This document shows positions 35,108 through 46,500 of a stretch of 64,000 nucleotides of DNA, in pieces. The first letter of the stretch is position 1. Each line of letters starts with the position of its first letter. This stretch comes from Podocnemis expansa (Eukaryota > Chordata > Testudines > Podocnemididae). The stretch is taken from the NCBI GenBank assembly GCA_007922195.1, contig ML681963.1, positions 139,275,622-139,339,621 of the forward strand, written 5' to 3'. The notes beneath the pieces were generated by a model. That model ran no database searches, was not told the DNA's origin, and was given only the letters and a program-made list of their open reading frames with translations. A program made the translations under genes and the position numbers.

Positions 35108-35729
35108 ACTATAGGGGTTGAGCCTATCACTGCAGATACAACAATCCATCCAAGACCTCCCATTTGAAGGTCCATCTTTTTTTGCAAAGTCGACCAACGC
35201 CAAGCTCCATGGGATGAAGGACTTCCAGGTGACCGTTTGCTTGCTGGGGATGTATGTTCCTTAAGCAGCCTGATGGTCCTTTCACCCACAGCAGCTGCAT
35301 CCTCCACACCAAACAGCAGAAGCAGCAGCAGTGCTTGCTCCATTGGTCTTTTCAGACATCCCATGCCATTATGGGAGTGGAGATAGAGACAGAAATAGGG
35401 GTGGCAGGGGAGCTTGGGCCCAGGGTCCCAACCCATCCTCCCACCAGAGTAACAACAGCTGCCCCTCCTCCCAGGGGCAGAGGTTCTGATCTCTTGCTCA
35501 ATGGCTGCAGCCACCCACAAGACTCTCATGCTCACCAGGTGTTCCAAAACCATTTGGCCCAGTTCAGACACCTGTGGGCCACGATCACATCAGACTGCTG
35601 GATCTTGGATACAATTGCCTACAGTTACGCCTTACAAAAACCACCCCCTCACTGCCCAGTTTGGGGCCCTGTCCATGAGGCTCTCCTGGAACAGGAAAGC
35701 CACAGGCTCTTGAACTTGGAGGCGACAGA

Positions 35730-36960
35730 ATGTGTGCCAGCCAAGAAAAGGGGAAAGGGTTTCTCTTTGCAGTGCTTCCTGGTTCCAAAAGCAAATTGGG
35801 GCCTGAGACTTATTCTAGATTTAAGATCCCTGAGCAAGTTCCTCTGAAAAATAAAGTTCAGAATGGTTTCCCTATCTCAGATCATTCCTTCATTAGGCCG
35901 AGATTGTTGATCTGAAAGACGCATATTTTCACATCACCATAAGGCCCAAACAGGACGCAAACAGGAAGTTTCCAAACAGGAAGTTCCTCCACTTCAGGAT
36001 AGGAGGCGAATGCTTCCAATTCATGGCCCTCCCCTTCAGACTCTCACTAGCCCTGATGGTCTTCAAAAAGCACATGGTAGCAGTAGTGGCCCACTTGAGG
36101 AAACATGGGGTCCAAATTTTTCCTTACCTGGATGACTGGCTCATGAGGGGCAAGTCCAGGAGTCAAGTTTGGCACAGTGTCAGCTCCACCTGAAGGCTGT
36201 GTGACAAGTTAGGCCTCTTCATAAATCTGGAAAAATGAGCCCTACAAGGGAGATAGATTTGAGACAGGTGAGAGCTTCCCTCCCCCATCCAGGTTTCAGT
36301 CAATGCCTACAGTCATTTCAGAACTACACTGCTCCACTCTACAACAGGGAGGTAGTGCCTCCAGCTGTTGGGCCACATGGCGGCCTCCACCTACACGATA
36401 AAGATGGCTCATCTCCACATGAGACCGTTACAATCCTGTATTGTAGGGGTGTACCGGCCCCAGTACAACCCCCTCAATTGGGTGGTCAGCATCCCAAGGG
36501 CTATCTTAAACACTCTCATGATCTGGAAGAGCCTAGACTTTGTGCGCTGGGGAGTCCCCAGTGAGACCCAGAACCCAGCAGTGACTTTTGTCACAGACAT
36601 GTCAGACCAGTGATGGGGAGCCCACATCACTGGCAACTTCTCTACCCAGGGAAGATGGTTGCAGCTAGACATCCCTCTCCAAATAAATGTCAAGGCGCTT
36701 TGGGTGATTCGGCTGGTCTGTGGGATATTCTTGGAAAAGATCAGAGGGAAAACCATGCAAGTCCTAATGGACAACACAGTAGCCATGCTTTACCTCAGTT
36801 GTTAGGTGTAACTCGCTCATCTGCCCTGTGCAAGGAGGCAGTTCATTTAGGGGAGCTGGCCCTAGAGAACAGCTTCCTCCTTGTAGCAGTGCACCTACCA
36901 GGAGTGAGCAACTGGCAGGCAGATAAACTCAGCAGTCAATTCCTTCCCCAACATAAGTGG
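35730..36960 (+). pseudogene. DIRS reverse transcriptase / RNase H, fragmented
   Basis: Motifs in order, in shifting frames: an LVPKANWGLRLILDLRSLSK block, a DLKDAYFHI block (first catalytic Asp region), and a PYLDDWL block near 36125 that is the YxDD-equivalent of DIRS reverse transcriptase. RNase H follows with TDMSDQ.GAH near 36597 and LMDNTVAM near 36768. Several stops and frameshifts interrupt it. Confidence 0.8.
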
Positions 36961-37002
36961 TCCCTGCACTGAGAGGTGGTGAGCTAGCCAGCTCTTCGAG
37001 AA

Positions 37003-37383
37003 GTGGGGAACACCCCACATAGGTTTGTTCACGCCATGCAAGAACCGCAAGTGCAACATATTATGTTCCCTTATGGGCAGGGACTAGGGGTCGCTGTTGG
37101 ATGCCCTGTTGCTAAGCTGGGAGGGTCCCTCCTTTATGCTTTCCCACATACCCCACTGATAGACAACGCCCTGTTAAAAATTAGGAGGAACAGGGCCAAA
37201 GTGATCATGATGATAGCCCTGGTGTGGCCTCACCAGCTCTGGTTCAGCTCACTGCTTGACCTTTCTGTGGGCTCGCCCATGATGCCCCCACTCAGGGCAG
37301 CCCAAATCCTGAGTCAGCAGGTCTATCTCTGGCACCCAGACCTTGGACCCATCCACCTAACAGCTTGGAAGCTACATGGCTGA
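37003..37383 (+). pseudogene. DIRS pol segment after RNase H
   Basis: One open piece with LLYAFPHTPLIDNALLKIR, then RNRAKVIMMIALVWPHQLWF. This LYAFPP.PLI..VL.KI / AP.WP...WF pattern lies between RNase H and the recombinase in vertebrate DIRS elements, where a methyltransferase-like domain has been described. I cannot assign a catalytic motif. Confidence 0.6.
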
Positions 37384-38348
37384 GCCCAGATGAGTTGGTC
37401 TGGTCCAAGGAGGTTCTGACTGAAACCAGGAAACTCTCCATGAGAGCAACCTACACAGCTAAGTGGAAACATTTCACCCTATGGGCAGCAACCAAGGGGA
37501 TGCCCCCAGAGTCTGCCCCATCCAGGCTATCCTCGACTACCTCCTGGAACTAAAGGAGAGCAGCTTAGTGCTGCTCTCCCTCAAGGTGCACCTAGCAGCC
37601 ATCTTAGCCTTTCACAACTCCTTCAAAGAGGTTACTCCCTTCTCACTCCCCGTGGCTTCTAGATTTCTCAAAGGGGTAAAGAGACTATACTCACACATCT
37701 GAGAACCGATCCCCCAATGGGACCTCAGCCTGGTCCTCAAAGGACTTACAAAACCACCCTTCGAACCCCTCAACTCATGCACACTTCTCAGGCAGGTAGC
37801 ATTCCTAGTAGCCAGTACATAGGCTAGAAGGGTAGCAGAACTGAGGGCCTTGTCATCAGAACCACCATACACAGTGTTCCATAATGACAAGGTACATCTC
37901 CGCCCATATCCAGACTTCATATCTAAGGTGGCCTCACCCTTCTATACGAACGAAGACATTTTCCTCCCAGTGTTCTTTCTAGGCCCTCACATGACAGAGA
38001 ACCAGAAAAGGTAGCACACCCTCGATGTCAGAAGGGCACTCGCCATGTATATTGAGCGAACCAGAACTTTCTGTAAATCAACTCTGATTTTTGTCACGAT
38101 TGCCAAAAGCATGAAGGACCAGGTGGTGATGGCTCAGCGCATCTCATCATGGATAATGAGCTCCATCAAGTACTGTTACCGTAAATCAAAAACTCCCTTG
38201 TCAGGGAGAATCAGAGCTCAACTAGAGCACAAGCATCATCCACAGCCTTCATTGCACAAATCCCTATACAAGAAATCTGCAGAGTGGCCACCTAGGCCTT
38301 GGTCATACCTTTACAACCCATTATGTGGTTGTAGAGCAAGCAAGATAT
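37384..38348 (+). pseudogene. DIRS tyrosine recombinase, fragmented
   Basis: It starts with STRAVY-like MRATYTAKWKHFTLWAA, continues with VHLAAILAFHN and FLKGVKRLY, and ends with MYIERTRTFCKS and QRISSWIMSSIKYCY, matching the core-binding and catalytic parts of DIRS-type recombinases. In-frame stops (near 37702 and 38012) and a frame change make it inactive. Confidence 0.75.
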
Positions 38349-38455
38349 GATGCGGCCTTTGGCAGAGCCATCCTACACGTGGGGAAACCTCAGCTCCACC
38401 CACCATACTAAGCATGTCTTGTAAGTCATCTGAATAAGAGTGGATGTGAGCAATG

Positions 38456-38780
38456 CTTGAAGAGGAACAGAAGGTTATTTACCTGTAAATGTCCTCCTTC
38501 GAGATGGGCTGCTCACAGACATTTTGTATCCTCCCTCTATCCCTGCTTTTCAGAGTTAATGCAAAGAAGGGACTGAAGGAAGGGAAGGGTCAGTGCCACC
38601 TATATACCACACTGAACTGAAACTTTTGAGGGAGAATTGGCAACTGACCCTAGGGGACAGACTAGAGCCACAAAGCTTCCGGATGACCATGTACCATGGC
38701 ATGTACACACCTGAATAAGCATGTATGTGAGCAGGCCATCTTCAAGAAGGATGTTTACAGGTAAGTAACCCATCATTCCT
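38456..38780. repeat. DIRS right end: inverted terminal repeat inside palindromic arms
   Basis: The right inverted terminal repeat (38563-38695) sits between two arms that are inverted copies of each other: 38456-38522 (TTATTTACCTGTAAATGTCC) and 38722-38780 (GATGTTTACAGGTAAGTAAC, reversed). This gives the right end a stem-loop layout about 325 bp long. Confidence 0.8.
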
Positions 38781-38785
38781 GCTCA

Positions 38786-39803
38786 TGGCTTGGCCCTCCA
38801 GCAGGTCATGAAGGTCCTTTTAGCTGCGTATCAATGGGTCCTAGGGGAACCCAGGTGTGGCCTCTATGCTGGGTTCCAGCCCAGGGATTCTATAACAAGC
38901 AACCAAGGTCTATAGCATCCTACCACTTGTTGCTGTTTCCCTGGGCTTCTTTCTAGATACCTGGCTTTCCCCCCTCTGGATTTGCCAGCCCTAGCTCCCT
39001 CCTCCTAAGCAGTAACTGGAGACTGTTTCCTTACAGGCTGTAGCTGCTCACAGCTCCTGGGCTTCATACAAGCCCTTCCTCTTCCTGCCAAGCTCAGCCC
39101 ATTTCCAATAAACATCCTGCTCCCTGTCTCCTTCAGATGCCACCTGGGCAGTTTATTGGCCTATCTAGCCATTTTAACCCTTCCAGGCCTCGTGTGGGTT
39201 AAGCACCTACAAAAAACTTGGCAACACTGTTTAAGCCACTGTTGTACTGAGCTCAGTGCCTCTAATGCTGGCCAATAGTGTCATCATGTCCTTGTATCAC
39301 CTTGCCCCATAACTTGGGCTCTTAAGACAGTAAGGTGATACAAATAACAAATCATCACTGTGAGACAGTGTACTTTTCAGGCACCCAGACAAACTGCAGG
39401 GCAGGCTCAAGTTGAGTGCAAGAAATCCACCAAGTTTGTTGAGGCAGTTCCCTACATGGCTCCTGGGCAGGGATTGCTGCAGCAGTCCTCATAGGCTCCT
39501 CACAGACAGCCCCACCTGGGCCAACAGACCCTTCATAATCAGGCACCAAAAAAAAAAAAAAAAGTCTCAAAATAAACAGTAGTTCCGGACTAGACTTATC
39601 TTCCTTCCATGAGGCTCTGATAGTTGGCAGTGGTCCTGGGCTGCACTGGTACTTTCTCTCAAGAAGAGAAAGGATAGCAGCTCTGTTTTTCCTCCTGGGT
39701 CAGCCAGTCACTGAGCTGTTCTCCGCCCTTTTATTACTTGATAGCAAGTGCAGATATGAGAGGCAGGGATGAGTTGGCTCACCAAGCTCATTAACCCTTA
39801 GCA
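38786..39803. other. No gene recognised
   Basis: Ordinary sequence between the DIRS element and a hAT element. It has a 17-base A run near 39547. No exon with splice support was seen. Confidence 0.5.
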
Positions 39804-40671
39804 CAGGGGTGTCCAATCTTTTTGGGTGAGGGGCCACATTGCAATTCTTTTCTCAGCTGAGGGGCTGGTGAGAAAATTTTTGAGATACAAGACAAAACAA
39901 TTCTTAATAATAAACTTCAATAAAATAATGATTAGTGTGATAGTTGGCATTACTTTTGCTTGTCTTGTGTACAGAGGAAAGGGGGCAGGGGTGCCTGTGT
40001 GAGGAGGCCAGGCAGAGTGTGGGGAGTAAGGTGGGACAGGGGAGCATGGCAGAGGGAAAGGAAAGAAGCGTGAAGTGGGGGGAGCAGAGCAGCTAGGTGG
40101 CAGGACTCAATCTTTCTGACAGAGACCCCACCAACTCTGCTCTCCTTACTCCCTGCCAAGCACTGCTCAGGGAAAGGAGAGCGGTGCTGGGGAGAGGGAG
40201 AGGAGAAGAAAGTCAGACATAGAACAGAAATGCTGGCAGTTATGCAGGGGTCACAGGTTTTGGCATTAGGCATCTCTGTACCAGAAACATTGATGAGTAG
40301 CACTCTCTACAGAAGAGTTTATGCCACTAAGGCTAGGGGAAGGACAGGAGTGCTGGGGTGTGGGGGGAGAAGAGAACTGAGGGCAATGTCCAAGTCAGGA
40401 TTTTAAACCTCAGGATGCTCCCCCTTTATCCGTCCCCTGCTCGCTTGAAAAGGGCTGAATCCAGCCCCTGAACAGCTCTGCGGCCATGTCACACCTCCCT
40501 GTAGCTGTGCTGTGCACAGGGCAGGAAACTGACAAGGTTCCTGACCAGCCACAGCTCCCTGACAAGGGCCCTGGCCAGCTCCCAGGCTCTTGTGGCAGCA
40601 CTCCATGGGACGGATGAAAGCCCTTGGTGGACTGGAGTCTGGTCCCGCGGGCCACAGGTTGGACATGCCTG
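39804..40671. mobile_element. hAT-type element, 868 bp, with target duplication
   Basis: The ends CAGGGGTGTCCAATC and GGTTGGACATGCCTG are inverted. Flanks CCTTAGCA (left) and CCATAGCA (right) agree at 7 of 8 positions, an 8-bp hAT duplication. No transposase domain was recognised inside, so it is probably non-autonomous. Confidence 0.78.
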
Positions 40672-41905
40672 CCATAGCAGCTCAGCCTCAGTGTGGGACT
40701 GGTCACATCTGCAATTCAAAAATGGGGATGGTAAGTTTCCCCTTCTGCTGTAATGGTTTTAACAGCAGAGCTGATCATACAGGTACACAGCAGGGGCCAC
40801 CATGATCTTCCAAAAGTGATGGGTGATTATGGGTACTTCACTATGTGGCACACCTTACCAGGGCTATATTATCAGAGATGGGTCATGAGATTTCCTGAAA
40901 AGCAAAGCCATTTATGTCATCTTAATGGGGGTACCGAAGTTCACTAGCTAACTTTAAGAAAATCTTGACCCAGGGTGAATGGGTCAGAAGTGAGGTGTGA
41001 ATGATAGTATAATATTCCACTGGTGTTCCAGATGGAAGTGTTGGACTGTGCTCGAGCATGAGGTTAATTTTCCTGTGGAACTGGCCAGGCATAAGTTGTG
41101 CTGCTTCTGCATGCTGGATCCCATGTCAGCACAAAGTATCTGACATCCTTTTGAATTTCTGGTGAATTGTAAAAGTCATTTCAGGCCTGTTCCAATGCAG
41201 ATCTTCAAACCTGGCTTTCCAGGTCCCACCTCAAGGCCAAGGGCTAGGGGGCAGCAGTGGTACTGTCTCTGGTCATTTTGTGAAGGTTCAATCTAGGTAT
41301 AGTTTTGGTTAGCCAAAGGTTTTTTTTGGCAAATAACCTATTTGTCCAAAGAACATGGCTCAGTTGTACCATTGAATAGATTGCTGCAACTAATTCTTGC
41401 CCCCCAAAGTTTCAGGAATAATTAACCCATTTTTGGGATAAAACACAGCAGGCTTTTAATAGCACCCTTCCACAAACCTTTGGGAGCAGGAAATGAAGAG
41501 CCTCAAATTCAGAGGAAACTAGAAAAACAGTAATAGCTCTACCTTTCCACACACCCTTGTCAACATTTGTCCTGTCTTTTTCAGGGGCTCCGTTGTATGG
41601 AATTTTTTTGGGGAAAAATAGTTTTTTTTTAGAAAATTATTCAATTTCTTTTAATGGAAGAATTAAAAATACAGATTTCTTGCCTATTCCTCATTCTAAG
41701 AGCAAAAATGTTTTTATGCAGTTTATACATTCCTCAGTCAAGTCATCAAATGGTTGTATAAAAGTCTGTGTCAAGAAATGTGTGTTAACACAGACATGCT
41801 TATTATTTTACAGAACTAGACTAACAGAGTTACCCCTTTGGACCTTGTCAACAGGACTAGTCCCAGCCTCCCTATTGTGCTGCAGGGACCCTAAAAGCCT
41901 GGAAC

Positions 41906-42036
41906 TAGAGCCCTGCATGGACACAAATAAGTGGATCCATATCTGACCTGCATCCGCAAGAAATGGTCCATGGACATCCGTGTTGTATCCATGGATGCGG
42001 ATATAAGGCAGATATCCGTGGATTTGCAGGGCTCTA
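41906..42036. mobile_element. hAT-type MITE, 131 bp, with perfect target duplication
   Basis: The ends TAGAGCCCTGCA and TGCAGGGCTCTA are perfect inverted repeats. Both sides are flanked by CCTGGAAC (41898-41905 and 42037-42044), a perfect 8-bp duplication. The interior is itself largely palindromic (GGATCCATA, ATGGATGCGGATAT). Confidence 0.85.
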
Positions 42037-42260
42037 CCTGGAACCTCTAGCTTTGGGGCAGGCTGCATGGCTTAGCTGCCTTAGACCCAATGTTGGTGGG
42101 GAACAAGACATTTCTGGTGGAATCTTGCCTGTAATTCACCAAAATTCAACAAAGCTGGAGTGTTTCTATGAAACGTGGCCAGTTCCACAAATTGGGATTT
42201 CCCAAAAAAACCGTTTCATCAGAAAGTTCCCAGCCAGTTCTCTTTGTTGGTTGCCTGATT

Positions 42261-42364
42261 CAGTGGTTCTCACCAGCCCACCGACCCCAGGCCAAATCCA
42301 GCCATCTCCTCAACTCTCTCTGTGACACACTGCTGTGTGGCAACACGGTGGCTGAGAACCACAG
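42261..42364. mobile_element. Short hAT-type MITE
   Basis: The ends CAGTGGTTCTCA and TGAGAACCACAG are inverted; flanks GCCTGATT and GTCTGACT agree at 6 of 8 positions. Confidence 0.6.
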
Positions 42365-42829
42365 GTCTGACTTGTATCTTGGCCCCCCACAGGAACCACG
42401 GAGACTAAACAGGAAACCTCAGATCATAATAGGGTGCCCTCATTGACAGCACTGTGCAGCCACACTGGTGCAGAATTTCAAGCCTAGACGTCAACCGAGG
42501 AAGAAAAAGCCCTGTGGTATAAATCAAAATGCATCCGCATCTTCACATTAGTAGCAATAGCTCATAGAGCTATCTACAAAACAATTACTTTCTCCATTTT
42601 CATTTGTCATCATATTGAAGGGGCTCCAAAGAATTAATTTTCCTTATTTGACATTTTCCATTGCATAATGCCTTTAAGACAAACTAAAATGGGGGAGCGG
42701 ATAGGTTGCAGTTTTCATCAGAGGAAGAGGTCCAGCAAAATAAAAATTATGAGGCTTTAGAGATGTCCTATCCCAAACCTTAAAAAGCAAAACAAAGAAA
42801 AAGTTGTGTCTGCATGAATTGTCCCAAAC

Positions 42830-43510
42830 AAGCAAGGAGTCCTGTGGCACTTAAAGACTTCAATTTGTGTATTGCATGAGCTTTCTTGGGAGAAAGCCAG
42901 GGGTTAAAGTACAGTGAGACACCCCAGAATGGTGTTTCAGGGCCCCTTAAAATTAGGGGAACACGCTGGAACACTGCATCCCAGGGCACCCTAAAAATAA
43001 AGGAATGGGTCAGACTGCAGCGTTCTGGTGCATTCCCCCAGTCTCAGGCCTGTGTCTCTTCTCGCCAGCTGGCCAGAGCCACAGCCTCCCTCCCCCCAGC
43101 TCAGGTCCTTGGCCACATTGGTGACGCTGCTAAGGGGGCCAGGGTTGGGGACAGGTAAGCAGCTGGTGGGAAGAAGGAGTTAGGATGGTGGGCTGGGAAG
43201 GTGAGGAGGGGGTTGGTGGGCTGAAGGTGGGGGAGCTGGCGGGTTAGGACGACTGGAGTGGGGACATGGGGAAGGAGGGGTCTGATGGGGGTGGGCAGTT
43301 TGGGGGCAGTAGCTGGGGTGGGTGAAGGGGGCCCAGAAATTTACAAAGGTTCTGGGACCAACCAACTTATACTTTAACCCCTGGAGAAAAATCCCACTTC
43401 AGTCAGACATTTTGAAGAAAGCTCATATGATAAATAAATGTTAGTCCTTTAAGTGCCACAGAACTCCTTGTTTGTTTTGCTGAACTAGACTAATATGGCT
43501 ACCCCTTCAG
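42830..43510. mobile_element. PLE terminal copy interrupted by a MITE
   Basis: The left arm (AGGAGTCCTGTGGCACTTA to TTGGGAGAAAG) stops at 42896. The sequence resumes at 43385 (AGAAAAATCCCACTTC) and ends with the inverted arm (TTTAAGTGCCACAGAACTC to TAATATGGCTACCCC). The gap between is the element at 42897-43384. Confidence 0.78.
42897..43384. mobile_element. 488-bp element with perfect 15-bp inverted ends
   Basis: It begins CCAGGGGTTAAAGTA and ends TACTTTAACCCCTGG, exact reverse complements. It splits a PLE copy in two, and the flanks AGAAAG and AGAAAA look like a short target duplication. The interior is GC-rich to the right (GGGGTTGGTGGGCTG-type runs) and has no transposase frame. The superfamily is not assigned. 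Confidence 0.75.
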
Positions 43511-46500
43511 GAAATTACTTGCCCAGTATGGAAAAACCAAAAGCTTGTCTAAAAGCATGCAAGTTAACTTTAAGATAAAAAAATAAGTTGTTTGGTATCC
43601 ATTCTTTGTTGGCTGAAGTGCTTTTGCATTATTAAGTACTTGTCACACGGAAGGTCTTCCCAGTGTTGTGAGGAATCATTTCCTCATTGTTTTGGCAGAC
43701 TTTCAAGGTACAGCAGAAATGGCAAGTAACTAAGAGCAGCCCTGGTAAGATTATGTCCTTAGTACACATTTAGTAGTAATACCTGTAAAGCAACAGTTAC
43801 AAGGTTCTGTTTCTTTCATTTATCAGCTGTAACAGAGGTCACACCCTGGCAGGACACTCTCCTGTAGCAAACCATGGCAAGATAGGCAAGCCCTTCTCAG
43901 TTACCCTTTCATTTGCTCAGAAAGGATTGTGTTACTCTTTTCTACCACAGATAGGATGAACAGTTCTCACTTGCCTGGGGAAGGATGGGTTTCCTCCCAC
44001 AGTCCAAATCAAACCCTGCTGCTGGGATGAATTTATTTCTCTCTTCTCCTTCAGTCCTGGTCTCAGTCCTGCAAGGGGACTCCTTGCAACCTTCCACTCC
44101 CTCAAGTCCCTTTGTCTGCACTTTCTGGCCTGGTTTCTGGGCTCAGCCAGTGTTAGCTGAGCTACTCTTCCCCCTCCCCCCCGTAGGGGTATTTGCATAG
44201 CCTTCCCTTCAGCTGGAGTGCCCAGATTTGGCCAGTTCTCTCCAACAGTTCCTAAACCCAGCACTCACCAAACAGCTGACCAATTTTTCACCAGCAGCTT
44301 TCAACTGCTGCTCTCTTTGGTTTGACACAGCTCTCTCCCAACAACTCTCAGCAGCTCCTTCCAGGTCCCCTTTTCCAGCTACAGGCTAGATCTTTATGGA
44401 GTAGGTCTAACATGCAGTTGGGAGTGAATCTTCCAGGTCAGGCAGAGACAGACTTGAGCTAGTGAGGTTAAAAATCAATTAATGGTCTCATTCCAGGTGG
44501 TGCTCAGGTGGGTGTGAAAGCTGAAGCTTCTCCTTGAGCCAGAACATCCACTGAGCTCTTTTTAACACACTGGCTTGAACCCTGCTAGTGTGTTTTGATT
44601 AGACAGATGTGCCCATGTCCCTAATGACAGCTAGGGCCCCAGGAAGAGTGGAAGGGGGAGCAGAAACTTGTCAAAAACATAGCTATAATACTCAGGGAAG
44701 TTAAGGTGACATTGTTCACCTAAGCTTGGATTGAGCAACTGTTTCTCTTGGAAGAGGGGGTGGGACTGCTTGTCCTCAGAAAGACAAGAAACAACTTTTT
44801 TTTTTTTAAAGTTTTATTGTTTTTACATATCACTTTTTTTTTTTTTTAAAGTAATTATGTTGGACTCCATTAATATTCAGGTAATGAAGTGAAGAGACAA
44901 TGGATGGGCATTTAGCACAGGCACAGCCAGAAGGAGCAAGCGAGTGGAGGTGGATGTGAGTGTCTCCAAAAGACATGCACCTTCTATCCCTGTATCAGCA
45001 GAAACAATGGGAGCCAGGAGCCAACACAGGATGCCTGCACTGCCAGCCATGACAGGTACAGGGGAGGGAGAGGGAAGGGCAGTTGTGGGATCACAGCACT
45101 GTACTTGCCCCTCTTGCTCAGTGTACGAGCATCGCTGGACTATCTTACAGATCAGAAAGTCATTCTATTCTGTGTGGGAACACTAGGCTCTCTGGCATAT
45201 TCTCAATTGCTTTTTAGTACCAGTTTGGTTTCCATTCATTAGCCACCACTGGCCCCTCTGAATTTTAACCCTCTCATCGTTTTGGAATTCATACTAGCTC
45301 CCCCACTGCTGCCCCTCCCAAGAGGAGGGCACCTGCAGCAGTCACTGCTATTGGCAAGAGATATTTGCCTTAATTTGATTCCAGACATCCCCCTTCAGTC
45401 TGCCCATTTCTCCTCCTCCATCATCATCCCAGGGCCCTGGCTCTGCCCATGCTGTCATGAAGCATCCTGCTGTTAGGCTGAACTGGTTGTAAATCATAGA
45501 GCATTGTCACACTATACACACTATAATTAACATTAATTTTTTTCTTTAAAAAAAGATCAAATAAAACGGCAGCTGGAGGAAGAAGTTAAACACACAGCTT
45601 TGTGGCATGCTCCACAATATAAAAATCCCGAGCACTCAGGTTCCGCTGGCCTCAGCTCTGTTTGACATTCCATCATGATCTTCCCACCCTGTCCTGGTTA
45701 ATTCCATGTTCCTCCCCCCCAGAAATGGGGTCTCCTCTTCTTCCTTTGCCTTGTGACTGGTTTCTCAGCAACTGGTTCTTGCTTGTGGGAAGAGGCTTCA
45801 TCAGAAGCAGTGTGTGTATGTATTTATAGCCCAAAGCCCCAGCCCTGCAAAGCCTTAAACAGTAGAGACCAATCCCATCTGTAAAGGATCTGCAGGATCT
45901 GGCTCCGGGTCTGCATGTGTACATCCAGAGGCAGGAGAGTCTCTTGGAAGGAACCAAGTCTTGCATTCTGCTTCGCTTTCTCCTCATCAAGCTTTAGGAG
46001 TGGTTATTTAGTTACAAGACAATATCCCCTTTGAATTTTGAGAGCAGTTCTCCAGATTGATTTGGGGGCCAGGGAGAGGTCTCTCTCTCGCCCTCTGATC
46101 TTCACACACCAATGCCTCCATTCTCCTTAGGCTCCCTGTGTCAAGAGTTTAGCCTAGACAAGGTCAAAGGGGAATTGTTCTACTTGGCTGTACCTCAACT
46201 CCCCGGTCTCCCTCCCCTGGCCTGGGTTCCCTTCAGCCAGACTATCAAGCAATGTGATATAGGAAGATTCCTATAATATCCCTGAAGAGACATGGACAGG
46301 GTATTAGTGCCACCTGGTAAAACCCATCTTTCAACTTCCTTCTGTGACACCCCCCCCCCCCCGCACTACTCTGTCCTAAGGACTCTTTCTTCTAGCTTAG
46401 TCACAAATTTCAGCCACCCCATTGAAAAAAGCTTTGCCCAGCCTTCAGAGCTCCGATTTCCATCAGCATCTCTTCCATGCAGGGTTCTCCCCTAGGGTGA

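Larger units (their letters stand above)
32443..38785 (+). mobile_element. DIRS-type retroelement, near full length but broken
   Basis: About 6.3 kb. DIRS elements replicate by reverse transcription and insert with a tyrosine recombinase instead of an integrase. The order seen is: left inverted terminal repeat (32443-32572), gag-like frames (about 32828-35107), reverse transcriptase and RNase H (about 35730-36960), a further pol segment (about 37000-37370), tyrosine recombinase (about 37380-38345), right inverted terminal repeat (38563-38695), and a palindromic tail. Every frame has stops or shifts, so it is dead. It lies in the TSSC4-CD81 interval and explains many open frames there. Confidence 0.85.
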
